Shown one piece after another: positions 35,404-45,023 of a DNA stretch of 64,000 bases. How positions within the stretch are numbered: the stretch's first letter is position 1; each line of letters opens with the position of its first letter. The notes beneath the pieces were generated by a model. It made no database searches, was not told where the DNA came from, and saw only the letters and a program-made list of their open reading frames with translations. Origin of the DNA: Succinivibrio dextrinosolvens (GTDB taxonomy: Bacteria; Pseudomonadota; Gammaproteobacteria; Enterobacterales; Succinivibrionaceae); NCBI RefSeq assembly GCF_900116345.1, contig NZ_FPAH01000007.1, positions 35,029-99,028 of the forward strand, given 5' to 3'. Both the position numbers and the translations under genes were made by a program.

Positions 35404-36138
35404 TTAATTTTTTAGAGCTTCCTGTTTTAAAAGTTCAAAGTCGCTCTCATTAAAATTAACTTTTTTATCTGAATTTCTTTGCATTTCCTTTCTGAAGGAG
35501 CGCAGAAGACGGCTAATCATTTCCTCCTTATTTGACTCTGTAAGAGGTTCAAGGAAACACTTGTCAAAGTCAATGACACAGACCTTCTTGTCAGCATCTA
35601 TCAGGATATTACGGATGTTCAGATCGGTATGCAGAATATTGTTATCAAAGAAAAGTTTAATAGTCTTACCGATTGAGATGAATTCCTCTGAGCTCAGATG
35701 TCTTTGTGCAATCACATAGGATAAATCTGTATACCCGTTCAGTCTTTCAATCACTATATCCTGAACAATCCCGATACCGTTGCTTATCTCTCTGGCAATA
35801 ACAGGCTTTGGAACAGGAAGCTTCAGTTCAAGCATTCTGTTTAAAAGAGAAAATTCGTCATAGGCACGGTGAGAATGAGGTTCAAAGCAGAAGAAAGAAT
35901 CTGAGACCAATTTGCCGAACAGACCTCCACGTTTGTAATGTCTTAATACCAGATCACGACCGTCTTTTTTGAATAAAAGAGTCTGTCCGCGTCCGCCCCT
36001 TGAGCTAACACCTTCAGATTGCTCAATTGCATCTCGATCAAAAAAGCCCTCATAGAAAGAAAGCTCCTGATCTGAAGGTAGACTTTCATTCAGAAAGAAT
36101 TTTGTCTTTCCAAACTGTATGACTCTAATATTTTCCAT
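35404..36138 (-). CDS. kdkA: Kdo kinase (KdkA/WaaP-like)
   Basis: Phosphorylates the single Kdo of the lipid A-Kdo acceptor. About 244 residues with the kinase-like fold: GRGQTLLFKKDGRDLVLRHY then KRGGLFGKLVSDSFF, LPVPKPVIARE, the catalytic loop ILHTDLNIRNILID, and the metal-binding VIDFDKCF. These match KdkA/WaaP more than other kinases. The frame also runs upstream to a TTG at 36195; the ATG at 36138 is preferred although without a clear ribosome-binding site. It is divergent from an OpsX-like heptosyltransferase gene, the same functional pair as in Haemophilus. Confidence 0.85.
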   Translation of the reverse strand: MENIRVIQFGKTKFFLNESLPSDQELSFYEGFFDRDAIEQSEGVSSRGGRGQTLLFKKDGRDLVLRHYKRGGLFGKLVSDSFFCFEPHSHRAYDEFSLLNRMLELKLPVPKPVIAREISNGIGIVQDIVIERLNGYTDLSYVIAQRHLSSEEFISIGKTIKLFFDNNILHTDLNIRNILIDADKKVCVIDFDKCFLEPLTESNKEEMISRLLRSFRKEMQRNSDKKVNFNESDFELLKQEALKN

Positions 36139-36262
36139 AGACTTTAAACCAGAAATACCAATAGAACGAATCTCAAGATACTGTTTTCTTTGCAAGAATA
36201 CAACTTTAGTTGTGTTTTCGCCATATATGCCATAGAGAAAATGATGTTACAATGGGGCAAAA

Positions 36263-37330
36263 GTGAGGATCAGCGTGACACATTCAGATAACAGTTCAGT
36301 TTGTATTCTAAGACTCACCGCTCTAGGTGACTGCATTAATGCTTTTGGCATTGCCAATGCCATTCATGAGGATTATCCGGAAGTTAAACTTAAATGGATA
36401 ATCGACTCAAGATTTTCATCTCTTTTCATAAGCGACGGGGAACCTATTGTTCCTATGGCTCCTGTTGAAATAAAAAAACAGGGACTTCTAAAATCAGTCC
36501 TATCACTTCGAAAAGGGCTAAAGGACGAAAAGTATGATGTTCTCATGAATATGCAGACCTCTATCAAGGCCTCACTGCTTTCAACTTCAGTCAGAGCGAA
36601 GCTGAAATTCGGTTACGATGATGAGAGAAGCCGTGAAGGACAGAGTCTCTTTGTAAACCGCAGAATCGATAAACCTCAAACTCCTCATGTAATGTCAGGT
36701 TTCATCTCCTTTGCAAGATCAGCAGGCTTTGAAGGGATAGAACCTAAATGGAACTATCATCTGACAGCAAAGGAAATAGAAAGCGCTAAAGAGCTTATTC
36801 CTCAGGATAAGAAAATCCTGGTTATAGCACCTGCATCAGCGAAGGCTGAGAAGAACTGGACTGCTGAAGGCTATACAGAAATAGGGCAGTATGCCGCAGA
36901 AAAAGGCTTTCATGTAGTAATTGTAGGAGGCAAGGGCAGTCTTGAAACAGAGCTTTGCTCAAAGATTGCAGATAAGCTTAAAGATAACTGTACCAATCTG
37001 TGCGGCAAGACCTCATTAAGATTGCTGGCTGCTGTTATCTCACTGGCATCTGTAGTTATATCACCAGACAGCGCCAGCATGCATCTGGCATCCTCACTGA
37101 ATATACCAGTTATAGGACTCTTTGCGATTCATAATCCAGACAGAGTCGGAGCCTGGAACTTCAGAAAATATGAAGTCAGCGTCTATGCACAGATGGCTGC
37201 TGCTGAACTTAACGGTAAGGAAGCAGGCTGGAGATACCGTGTCAAAAACACTGATGCTATGAAAGCCATAGACTGCAGCAAAGTAAAAGAAGTTTTTGAC
37301 AGGATCTGTAAAGACTATTCTTTAAACTGA
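36263..37330 (+). CDS. GT9 heptosyltransferase, OpsX-like (heptosyltransferase I)
   Basis: 355 residues of the ADP-heptose:LPS heptosyltransferase family. ILRLTALGDCINAFGIANAI at the start, WIIDSRFSSLF, the segment SREGQSLFVNRRI, APASAKAEKNW and SPDSASMHLASSLNIPVIGLF resemble Haemophilus-type OpsX, which adds the first heptose to phosphorylated Kdo, more than enteric WaaC. The divergent kdkA-like gene supports this. Start GTG at 36263 has GGGG upstream; a second GTG at 36275 has GAGG upstream, so the start is uncertain by four codons. Confidence 0.8.
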   Translation: MRISVTHSDNSSVCILRLTALGDCINAFGIANAIHEDYPEVKLKWIIDSRFSSLFISDGEPIVPMAPVEIKKQGLLKSVLSLRKGLKDEKYDVLMNMQTSIKASLLSTSVRAKLKFGYDDERSREGQSLFVNRRIDKPQTPHVMSGFISFARSAGFEGIEPKWNYHLTAKEIESAKELIPQDKKILVIAPASAKAEKNWTAEGYTEIGQYAAEKGFHVVIVGGKGSLETELCSKIADKLKDNCTNLCGKTSLRLLAAVISLASVVISPDSASMHLASSLNIPVIGLFAIHNPDRVGAWNFRKYEVSVYAQMAAAELNGKEAGWRYRVKNTDAMKAIDCSKVKEVFDRICKDYSLN

Positions 37331-37397
37331 GAACAATAAATTTAACATAATATTAATGAATGGGGCAGGGACTACTGCCTAAACAAAGGATTTAGCT

Positions 37398-37877
37398 ATG
37401 AGTAATTTGGCTGTTTTACCTGGTACCTTTGATCCGTTAACCAAAGGTCATCTTGATATCATAAGACGCGCATCCGCCTTATTTGACAAGGTAATAGTTG
37501 CGGTAGCCAACAGTCCATCAAAACATACCTTTCTGACTCTTGAGGAAAGGATCTGCTCTACCAAGGATGCCTTAGCTGAATTTAAAAACGTTGAAGTCGA
37601 GGGCTTTAAAGGCTTACTTATTGATTATCTGAAGGAAAAGCAGTGCAACGTGCTTGTTAGAGGCCTTAGAAATGCCACTGACTACGATTACGAGGCTCAG
37701 CTTACCGGAATGTACCGAGCTTTTGTTCCAAAGCTGGAGATAGTCTTTCTGCAGACAGCACCTGAGTTTTCCTTTATCTCCTCAACTTTGGTAAGAGAAA
37801 TATTTATTCATGGCGGGGATATCAGCAAGCTGGTCCCAGAACCAGTCTTTAACCTGATTATTTCTCAAAAGAAATAG
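37398..37877 (+). CDS. coaD: Phosphopantetheine adenylyltransferase
   Basis: Makes dephospho-CoA from phosphopantetheine and ATP. 159 residues, standard. The nucleotidyltransferase motif is LPGTFDPLTKGHLDIIRRA (TxGH form), then VRGLRNATDYDYEAQLTGMYR and FISSTLVREI with the ISSTxxR motif. It lies downstream of the heptosyltransferase and converges with mutM, with 9 bp between their stops, matching the enteric waaA-coaD-mutM neighbourhood. Confidence 0.97.
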   Translation: MSNLAVLPGTFDPLTKGHLDIIRRASALFDKVIVAVANSPSKHTFLTLEERICSTKDALAEFKNVEVEGFKGLLIDYLKEKQCNVLVRGLRNATDYDYEAQLTGMYRAFVPKLEIVFLQTAPEFSFISSTLVREIFIHGGDISKLVPEPVFNLIISQKK

Positions 37878-37886
37878 ACGCACTCT

Positions 37887-38705
37887 CTATTTCTGGCAAT
37901 GCGGGCAGTAGAAGGTTGAACGCTGCCCCTGAACGGTACTTTCTATTCTGGTACCGCAGATCTTACAAGGCTCACCTTCGTGTCCGTATACGTACAGATT
38001 CTGTACAAAATAGCCAAGCTTACCATCAGCTCCAGAGAAGTCACGGATAGTTGTCCCGCCTTTCTTAATAGACTCCTTCAGAAGTAATGGAATCTGCTCC
38101 ACCAGAGCATCACACTGTTTTCTTGTGATCTTGTTGGATGGAGTAAGCGGACTGATTCTAGTTAGAAAAAGAACCTCTGAGGCATAGATATTGCCCACAC
38201 CAACTACAATTGAGTTATCCATCAGAGCCTGCTTGATACTCTTTTTAAGTCTGTTAAGACGTGAAAACAGGTATTCAGAGGTAAATTCCTGAGAGAAAGG
38301 CTCAGGACCTAGATATTTTAAGGGCTCACACTGATAAGGGTCCTGTGATTGATCAAAATACAGTACCAGACCAAAACGTCTGATGTCGTTGTATCTGATA
38401 AATATTCCTGACTTAAGACCGATTTCAAAATGATCGTGAGTATCCATAGGAGTCTCATGATCTAATACCCTCAGATGACCGGTCATTCCAAGATGCATCA
38501 CAAGATAGCCGTTTGTTGTGGTTATAACGATATATTTGGCACGTCTTTCGATTTTTAGGACCTGAGCGTTGACCAGTTTCTTTAAATCTGGAGAGAAAGG
38601 CTGTCTTAGGGATTTGTCATCAAAATAAATACTGGAAATAACAGCGTTCAAAAGGGGCTTTTCAATTCCACGTTTTGTAACTTCGACTTCTGGCAGTTCA
38701 GGCAT
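37887..38705 (-). CDS. mutM: Formamidopyrimidine-DNA glycosylase
   Basis: Removes 8-oxoguanine and ring-opened purines. 272 residues. The catalytic N-terminus MPELPEVEV (Pro2, Glu3), the conserved Lys in HLGMTGHLRV, the helix-two-turn-helix segment VVGVGNIYASEVLFLTRISP, and the C-terminal zinc finger CKICGTRIESTVQGQRSTFY followed by CPHC are all intact. It converges with coaD. Confidence 0.97.
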   Translation of the reverse strand: MPELPEVEVTKRGIEKPLLNAVISSIYFDDKSLRQPFSPDLKKLVNAQVLKIERRAKYIVITTTNGYLVMHLGMTGHLRVLDHETPMDTHDHFEIGLKSGIFIRYNDIRRFGLVLYFDQSQDPYQCEPLKYLGPEPFSQEFTSEYLFSRLNRLKKSIKQALMDNSIVVGVGNIYASEVLFLTRISPLTPSNKITRKQCDALVEQIPLLLKESIKKGGTTIRDFSGADGKLGYFVQNLYVYGHEGEPCKICGTRIESTVQGQRSTFYCPHCQK

Positions 38706-39169
38706 AGGGCAGTACCAAATAAAAGATTCTGACTACAAATAGTACAATCAAAATACCATTAAATTACTATTAATAAACTGTTTTAATAATTTAACCTTGC
38801 AGATTGATCATTCCAACTTTTAAGCCTGTATTATAGGAGTTTTCTAAGAATAGAACAGAACTGTTACCACAAAATATACAAATAAATATTTCAGCAAGAT
38901 TTTCCTATGTATTTACCTAGATAAAAAACTAATAGTTTGAAAAACAACCTAATAATTCCATTATTAGAATCCTCTCACATCCTCCATTAAAGTCACTTTA
39001 TAAACCTTTTCAACTCTTTTCTCACTTCATTTATTAAAAAAAAAAACTGAGATTTTTATTAGAAAATATTCGCTTTAAAATTGCCTTTTTCAGTTTTTTT
39101 TATACACTTCAAGTAAAAGTCATCAGCTGATATCTGCAGCTATATAGCGTATTTATCTTGGAATAATTT
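38706..39169. other. AT-rich intergenic region mutM / autotransporter
   Basis: 464 bp with no credible gene. It contains an 11-bp inverted repeat AAAAAAACTGA (39040-39050) / TCAGTTTTTTT (39090-39100) with a 39-base loop, which on the plus strand ends in a T-run and could be a weak terminator or attenuator before the autotransporter gene. No parS-like palindrome is present here. Confidence 0.4.
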
Positions 39170-41857
39170 ATGACTTATAAAAGGTATTATTCTAATCATC
39201 GTATCTTAAGGCATACTCCAATAGCCAGATATATCGCAGCAGTTCTGTCTAGTAGTATTGTTGTATGGCCTACAATTACGCTAGCTGACAGTGGCGGTGA
39301 GATTAAGTCATTTTCTGGTAAGAATTGGTACATGGGTATACTGGGCACAACTGCCAATCATGTCATAATCAATACAGATTCAACAACACAATATGACAAT
39401 GCCGTTGGTGGTTATTCGGATAGTAATCTGAACCCAGGAGGATTGGTACGTAATAATGTTCTTGAAGTAGCAAACGGCGGAGTAATAAAAGAATATGTTT
39501 ATAGTGGCTATGCAATAAACAACAATGGATTAGCAAGTGTAACCTCCAACACATTAAACTTAAAAAATGGCAGTACAGTAATGCTTAGCGCCTTCGGCGG
39601 CAGGGCTGAAAGTCAAGAAGGAACAGCCAGTTCCACCTCTAACAGAGTAGACTTAGAAAACGGTAGCACAGTCAACATGAGTGTCTACGGAGGCTATGCC
39701 AGCAGTAATACAGGAACAGCCTGGTCAAAAAACAATCTCGTAACGATCAGCGGAACAGTGAAAAAAGGGGGGACAACACAAAATTATATTTCTGGGGGCT
39801 GGAGCTACAGTAACAATGGAACAGCCACATCTTCTGGGAACAGAGTAATCATCGCCAACGGTGGTAGTGGAGATCATGCCCACGGAGGCTATGCCGGTTC
39901 CAGCTCAGGAACAGCTAATGCTACTTCCAACATATTGAACCTCTCTGGATCTGTAACAAAAGCATACGGAGGCTACGCTGATAACGGCATAGAAACTTCA
40001 GATAGCATAGCTATGAGCTCCGACAACATCCTAACAATATATGGCTCTGCAACTGATGCTTACGGAGGCTATGCGGAAAGTAGAAAAGGAACAGCTACGG
40101 CCAGTGGTAACATTGTTATCATTGAACACGGTGGTATAGCCGGACTGAATGCCTACGGAGGCTGGGCCGAGGGTGGTAAGTACGATTTAGACTATGGTAA
40201 TGCCACAGCATCTGGAAACAAAGTGATAGTAAATAACGGAGCCAAACTTGGACATGATGCCTATGGAGGTTTTGCTCATAGTAAAAATGGAACAGCCAAT
40301 GCTTCCGGCAACACCGTATACTTGAATACAGGTGAAAATTTAAATGGCTCTGTCTATGGAGGCTATGCTGACAGCAAAGCTGAGGCCAAGGCAAATAATA
40401 ACACAGTAATTCTTGGGGCAAATCTTAAAACTAATTCACTTGCGAATGTATCACTCTATGGTGGTTACGCAAAGTCAACATCTCAAGTCCTTCAAGAGTC
40501 CATTGGCAATACTCTGGAGATCTGGACAAAGGATCTGAATGTAAAAAGTATCAACAACTTTGATAACTATTACTTTGTCATACCAGCAGGCACTCATAAC
40601 GGAGATACGATTCTAAGAATCGTAGGTGGTACAGCAACATCATTATCCCAGCAAACGAATTTCACGGCAGTAGTTGCAGCACAGGCAACGCTTACCCCAG
40701 GATCCAGAATCTCGCTTATCAACAACGAGAACGGAATTAAAAATACAAGTGGTAACCTTCTTACCAGAGGTACAGATTATAGAGAAACTCTTAAGGCAAG
40801 AAAGGGCGTTTCTCTTGATTACCACTTTGTTATCAGCAATGACGCCAACAATATTTATGCCACCGTTGTCGATATAAAACCTAATTCCCAAACAAAAGCG
40901 ATAATGGAAGGACGACTTGGCGGTCTAGGTTTAGTAAATCTTGGTGCCGATTTAGTTACAGGTGAAGGAATAAGGCAGGCACTGACAAGTACAGATGTAG
41001 GAGGAACAGCTCCTGGCACCAGCACTGTCGCCCCATTCTCTGCAGTCGCTGCCGGTAAACAGCGACTTAAGACAGGCTCACATGTCGATGTTAATAGCAT
41101 ATCAGGACTTGCAGGCATTGCAGCAAGTAAAAACTATGAGTCCATGAGTATAACCGGAGGAGGATTCTTCGAGTTTGGATATGCACGTAATAAAACCTTT
41201 AACAGCACGGATTCTGGCGATGTTAACGGCAAGGGCAATGCCCATTATTACGGAATCGGACTTCTGGCACGCCTTAATCTGACAGATACAGTACTCAAAG
41301 ATATGTACTGTGAAGGATCAATACGCTTTGGACGTATTTTTAATGACTGGCATACCAACGACATGGTGGATGTACTTACAGGTAAACGTGCAGAATTCGA
41401 TGTCTCCAATTATTACTACGGAGGACACCTTGGACTAGGCTATGTTATACATACAACCGATGTTGTTGATTTAGACCTGTACGGAAAGGTGTTATGGTCA
41501 CATCTTGATGGTAAAAGAACAAAAGTTGCTGACGATCAGTACAAGTTTGCCGACACAGACTCGTGGCGTAGCCATATGGGAATAAGAGCTGATTATTCCT
41601 TGAACGACAAGTTAGCTCTTTACGCAGGAGCAGCCTGGGAGCACGAATTCAATGGTGATGCTAAAGCTAAAATTATCAATTCAACCATGAGTTATGATGT
41701 TCCTGCGCCATCAACCAGAGGAAACTCAGCAGTTATCGATTTCGGAGTTGCAATTAACAATCCGGCACCAGGAGTAACTCTGGGAGTAGGCCTTACAGGT
41801 TACATTGGAAAACGCCAGGGAGTTAGCGGAAGTCTTCAGGTAAGTTACGAGTTCTAA
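39170..41857 (+). CDS. Autotransporter (type Va) with a GGYA-repeat passenger
   Basis: 895 residues in three parts: a signal peptide (about 1-39, ending TLADSGG), a passenger, and a C-terminal beta-barrel of about 260 residues (from about 635, GGGFFEFGYARNKTF, to the terminal LQVSYEF). The passenger (about 40-470) has at least eight imperfect repeats of 25-40 residues, each with a core like YGGYA, then G-T-A-x-A-S-G-N and a V-I/L strand; the pattern predicts a right-handed beta-helix. Repeats vary in length. It probably shows a surface adhesin or self-association domain. No protease motif is visible. Confidence 0.88.
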   Translation: MTYKRYYSNHRILRHTPIARYIAAVLSSSIVVWPTITLADSGGEIKSFSGKNWYMGILGTTANHVIINTDSTTQYDNAVGGYSDSNLNPGGLVRNNVLEVANGGVIKEYVYSGYAINNNGLASVTSNTLNLKNGSTVMLSAFGGRAESQEGTASSTSNRVDLENGSTVNMSVYGGYASSNTGTAWSKNNLVTISGTVKKGGTTQNYISGGWSYSNNGTATSSGNRVIIANGGSGDHAHGGYAGSSSGTANATSNILNLSGSVTKAYGGYADNGIETSDSIAMSSDNILTIYGSATDAYGGYAESRKGTATASGNIVIIEHGGIAGLNAYGGWAEGGKYDLDYGNATASGNKVIVNNGAKLGHDAYGGFAHSKNGTANASGNTVYLNTGENLNGSVYGGYADSKAEAKANNNTVILGANLKTNSLANVSLYGGYAKSTSQVLQESIGNTLEIWTKDLNVKSINNFDNYYFVIPAGTHNGDTILRIVGGTATSLSQQTNFTAVVAAQATLTPGSRISLINNENGIKNTSGNLLTRGTDYRETLKARKGVSLDYHFVISNDANNIYATVVDIKPNSQTKAIMEGRLGGLGLVNLGADLVTGEGIRQALTSTDVGGTAPGTSTVAPFSAVAAGKQRLKTGSHVDVNSISGLAGIAASKNYESMSITGGGFFEFGYARNKTFNSTDSGDVNGKGNAHYYGIGLLARLNLTDTVLKDMYCEGSIRFGRIFNDWHTNDMVDVLTGKRAEFDVSNYYYGGHLGLGYVIHTTDVVDLDLYGKVLWSHLDGKRTKVADDQYKFADTDSWRSHMGIRADYSLNDKLALYAGAAWEHEFNGDAKAKIINSTMSYDVPAPSTRGNSAVIDFGVAINNPAPGVTLGVGLTGYIGKRQGVSGSLQVSYEF

Positions 41858-41990
41858 ATCACCAACATAAAGTGAATTTGCCCACAAAAAACATCTAGCA
41901 GCGAATTATTGGAAAAGCCACACCGTTCACACTCTTCAATCAGAATAAGATAAAATTTCTTTTTATCCCTTAAATATGGTATTAAATTAT

Positions 41991-42021
41991 GGGAATATTC
42001 TCTTAATTATTTGCTATTCCC
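41991..42021. promoter_or_regulatory. Inverted repeat in the fic leader
   Basis: GGGAATA (41991-41997) / TATTCCC (42015-42021) perfect 7-bp arms, 17-bp spacer, about 50 bp before the fic ATG. Placed where an operator could control fic. Its motif is related to the GGGAGAA repeats after the gene. Confidence 0.4.
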
Positions 42022-42066
42022 TTATTTTCTTATATGATTTAAGGTAAAGATAATATAGGAAAGCTT

Positions 42067-43113
42067 ATGAGAAACTTCAATTATTCAGATTTAAAAAAGC
42101 AGAAATGGGATTCAGAAATACTGGGACTTGTTGCTGGAATTTATAAAGAAGTAGGTAAACAGGAATTGTATTTAAAACAACGTCCATCTGAGCTTTCTAA
42201 ACTGGTTGAAATTGCTAAGATTCAGAGTACCGAGGCTTCAAATGCGATAGAAGGTATTGTTACAACCAGTACCAGAATTCGTCAGCTTGTCCAGGAAAAA
42301 ACAACTCCAAAGAATCGGGATGAACAGGAAATTGCAGGATATAGAGATGTTTTATCCATTATTCATGAGAGTTTTGATGCAATCCCTATAACCCGTAACT
42401 ATATTCTTCAGTTGCATAAAATCATGTACTCCCATATAAATAATCCTGCAGCAGGAAGAACCAAGACAGTTCAGAATTATATAAGTACTACCTATCCTGA
42501 CGGTCATACGCAAATTCTTTTTACCCCTCTTTCTCCATATGAGACACCCGAAGCCTTGGATAGGCTATGTGAAGAATATAACCTTGTTATAGGAAATTTT
42601 GAACTTGAACCTTTAATTGCGATACCAGTGTTTATTCATGATTTTCTTTGTATCCATCCCTTTAATGATGGTAATGGTCGCATGAGCCGATTACTAACAA
42701 CATTGCTTCTTTATAGAAGTGGTTTTTATGTTGGAAAATACATTTCTTTAGAAGCCAAAATCGCAAAAAACAAAGATCTCTATTATGAGACGCTTTCAGC
42801 TTCAGAGCATGGATGGCATGAAGGAAAAGAAGATCCTGTTCCTTTTATAAAATACTTATTAGGTACAATCCTTTCTGCTTATAAAGATTTTGAAGAAAGG
42901 TATTCTCTCGTTGAACCAAAACTTCCAGCCATAGACAAGGTTAGACAGGCGTCAATGAATAAGATAGGCCGATTTACCAAACAGGATATTCGTGAATTAT
43001 GCCCATCATTAAGTATTAGCTCTGTTGAAGGTGCTTTAAGAGAACTTGTGGCAAAAGGAGAAATCAAACGAGAAGGAAAAGGTAAAAATACCTGTTATTT
43101 ACATACAAACTGA
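42067..43113 (+). CDS. Class II Fic-domain protein (AMP transferase / deAMPylase type)
   Basis: 348 residues. The catalytic motif HPFNDGNGRMSR (197-208) is complete, with the histidine, acidic residue and phosphate-binding GNGR. An inhibitory helix SNAIEG (58-63) of the form (S/T)xxxE(G/N) lies N-terminal, which defines class II and keeps the enzyme autoinhibited. A C-terminal winged-helix (about 290-348, RFTKQDIRELCPSLSISSV) suggests DNA binding or self-regulation. AGGAAAG precedes the ATG. No antitoxin gene neighbours it, as expected for class II. The target protein is unknown. Confidence 0.92.
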   Translation: MRNFNYSDLKKQKWDSEILGLVAGIYKEVGKQELYLKQRPSELSKLVEIAKIQSTEASNAIEGIVTTSTRIRQLVQEKTTPKNRDEQEIAGYRDVLSIIHESFDAIPITRNYILQLHKIMYSHINNPAAGRTKTVQNYISTTYPDGHTQILFTPLSPYETPEALDRLCEEYNLVIGNFELEPLIAIPVFIHDFLCIHPFNDGNGRMSRLLTTLLLYRSGFYVGKYISLEAKIAKNKDLYYETLSASEHGWHEGKEDPVPFIKYLLGTILSAYKDFEERYSLVEPKLPAIDKVRQASMNKIGRFTKQDIRELCPSLSISSVEGALRELVAKGEIKREGKGKNTCYLHTN

Positions 43114-43140
43114 CCTGATCAGATAAAATATGCAGCTGTT

Positions 43141-43193
43141 ATTCTCCCAATTCCAAAACGCTTTCTCCCAAAAAAAGACAATTTTGGGAGAAT
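43141..43193. repeat. TTCTCCCAA inverted-repeat cluster after fic
   Basis: ATTCTCCCAA (43141-43150), TCTCCCAAAA (43164-43173) and the opposed TTTTGGGAGA-AT (43182-43193). The last two pair perfectly over 10 bp with an 8-base loop; the first can pair instead with the last. No T-run follows, so it is not a classic terminator. Confidence 0.6.
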
Positions 43194-43292
43194 AAACATT
43201 CAAAAATTTGTGTATACCTTTTTTGTATTGAAATACAAATAGTAGATGTTGCTTGGAGTCTGTTGAAAGCGGAAAGAAAAAGACAGGCTTTG

Positions 43293-43320
43293 AAAATAAA
43301 AAAAGCAACCAGTCGGTTGC
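43293..43320 (-). terminator. Intrinsic terminator of tRNA-Thr
   Basis: GCAACC / GGTTGC stem with an AGTC (GACT) loop at 43305-43320, followed on the minus strand by TTTTTTTATTTT. About 12 bp after the tRNA. Confidence 0.85.
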
Positions 43321-43331
43321 CTCTTATTGTA

Positions 43332-43407
43332 TGGTGCTGGCAGTAGGTCTCGAACCCACGACCCCCTGTTTACAAAACAGGTGCTCTACCAACTGAGCTA
43401 TGCCAGC
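43332..43407 (-). tRNA. tRNA-Thr(UGU)
   Basis: 76 bases including encoded CCA. Acceptor stem GCTGGCA pairs with TGCCAGC; D-arm AGCTCAGTTGGTAGAGC; anticodon stem CCTGT/ACAGG with loop TTTGTAA giving anticodon TGT (UGU, threonine); T-arm GTGGGTTCGAGACCTAC (one G-C-poor closing pair) and CCA end. A terminator follows directly, so it is transcribed alone. Confidence 0.97.
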
Positions 43408-43520
43408 ATCACTACGGGGAGAGATTATACAGATATTTGAATATGTTGACAACACTTAAATGAAATTAATTTTACGGTGTTTACCCAATTAAACAAATAT
43501 CTGTATTTAAAGTTCTTTTT

Positions 43521-45017
43521 TTACTGTTTCTGCACCTTTTTCTCCAGTTTTGACATAACAACAGGAGACATTACACCAAGAACACACAGCACAATCAGGA
43601 TCCAGCATAATGGGGTTGAGAACAGAATTGATGGATCACCATCATTAAGCATCAGTGATCTGCGAAGACCGCGTTCACCGATTGGGCCTAAGATAAGTCC
43701 CAGCACAATAGCAGCAGGATTCAGATCGAACTTTCTTGCCAGATATCCTAGGATACCGAACAGGAACATGATGCAAACCTCAACCAGATTGTTGTGAATA
43801 GCATAAGAACCGACTACACACAGCACAAAGATTGAAGGGATCAGAATCGCATCTGAGAGTTTGGCAATCTGAGCAAAGCCCTTGCAGCCTAAAAGACCGA
43901 TAGCCAGCATCAGGAACTGAATGATCACGAAACCGGCAAAGAAGGTATAGGTCATGTTCGCATAGGTTGTAAACAGCTCAGGACCAGGCTGCAGACCGTG
44001 AATGATAAGACCGCCCATTAAGACAGCTGTTACAGACTCACCAGGAATACCCAGGGTCAGAGTTGGAATCAGAGAACCACCGGTAACAGCATTGTTGGCA
44101 GCCTCAGAACCTGCTACACCATCAATAGAGCCCTTGCCGAACTCCTCTTTGTGCTTAGAGAAGTTTCTGGCCTCGTTATAGCCCATGAAACTTGCAATTG
44201 AAGCACCGGCACCTGGAAGAATACCGATGATATTACCAATCAGCCAGGAGCGGATAATGGTTGGACTAAGACGCTTAATCTCCGCAAAAGATAGACCTAA
44301 TCTGTCATTAAGCTTGGCTGACTCTGCTCTTTCCTTAATTCTTTTCTCAGCCAGAATCAGAATCTGAGACATGGAGAATAAGCCAATAAGAGCACAGGTT
44401 GTATCAATTCCGTTATACAGTGTGCTCATGCCGAACATGAATCTTTCAACACCTTCCATTGGATCCATACCGATGGTTGAGATCAGAAGTCCAATCACAC
44501 CGGACATCAGACCTTTAAGCATAGATTTGGAAGCCACACCAGCAATAATGGTCAGACCGAACAGTGACAGCCAGAAATACTCAGGACTCTTGAACTGCAG
44601 AGCCAGAGTAGCCAGCAGAGGTGAGAAGAAATAAAGAGAAATACAGCTTAGAAGTCCGCCGCAGAAGGATGCAAAACAGGCCACAGTTAAAGCCTTGGCA
44701 GCCTTGCCTCTGATTGTCAGCTGATAACCTTCAATAGCTGTTGCAGCCGATGCCGGTGTTCCAGGCGTATGAATCAGAATTGCGGATATGGAACCGCCGA
44801 AAATTGCACCGCAGTATATACTTCCAAGAACAATCAGACCTGTAGATGGTGACATACCGAAGGTTACAGGCAGCAGCAGAGCCACACCCATTGCTGCAGA
44901 AAGTCCTGGCAGACATCCTATAGATACACCGATAGCAGTAGCCAGTACCATCAGTAGTATGTTTAGAGGAGAAAGAGCTAGGATAAATCCTTCTCCCATG
45001 AGAGCTAATGTATCCAT
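43521..45017 (-). CDS. tctA: Tripartite tricarboxylate transporter, large membrane subunit TctA
   Basis: 498 residues with about twelve hydrophobic segments, the size of TctA. Family marks are [20 protein letters not shown], the pore region [20 protein letters not shown] with [26 protein letters not shown], and [21 protein letters not shown]. It imports a tri- or dicarboxylate (citrate, tartrate or similar) using an ion gradient. Last gene of tctC-tctB-tctA; 6 bp after tctB. Confidence 0.95.
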   Translation of the reverse strand: MDTLALMGEGFILALSPLNILLMVLATAIGVSIGCLPGLSAAMGVALLLPVTFGMSPSTGLIVLGSIYCGAIFGGSISAILIHTPGTPASAATAIEGYQLTIRGKAAKALTVACFASFCGGLLSCISLYFFSPLLATLALQFKSPEYFWLSLFGLTIIAGVASKSMLKGLMSGVIGLLISTIGMDPMEGVERFMFGMSTLYNGIDTTCALIGLFSMSQILILAEKRIKERAESAKLNDRLGLSFAEIKRLSPTIIRSWLIGNIIGILPGAGASIASFMGYNEARNFSKHKEEFGKGSIDGVAGSEAANNAVTGGSLIPTLTLGIPGESVTAVLMGGLIIHGLQPGPELFTTYANMTYTFFAGFVIIQFLMLAIGLLGCKGFAQIAKLSDAILIPSIFVLCVVGSYAIHNNLVEVCIMFLFGILGYLARKFDLNPAAIVLGLILGPIGERGLRRSLMLNDGDPSILFSTPLCWILIVLCVLGVMSPVVMSKLEKKVQKQ

Positions 45018-45023
45018 ATTCTT

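Noticed and set aside
40119..40421. Antisense open frames inside the autotransporter gene
   Set aside because: Shadows of the repeat codons; histidine- and leucine-rich readings of the opposite strand, without start signals.
42067..43113. Fic protein as part of a two-gene toxin-antitoxin pair
   Set aside because: It carries its own inhibitory helix (SNAIEG at 58-63) and no small upstream antitoxin gene is present.
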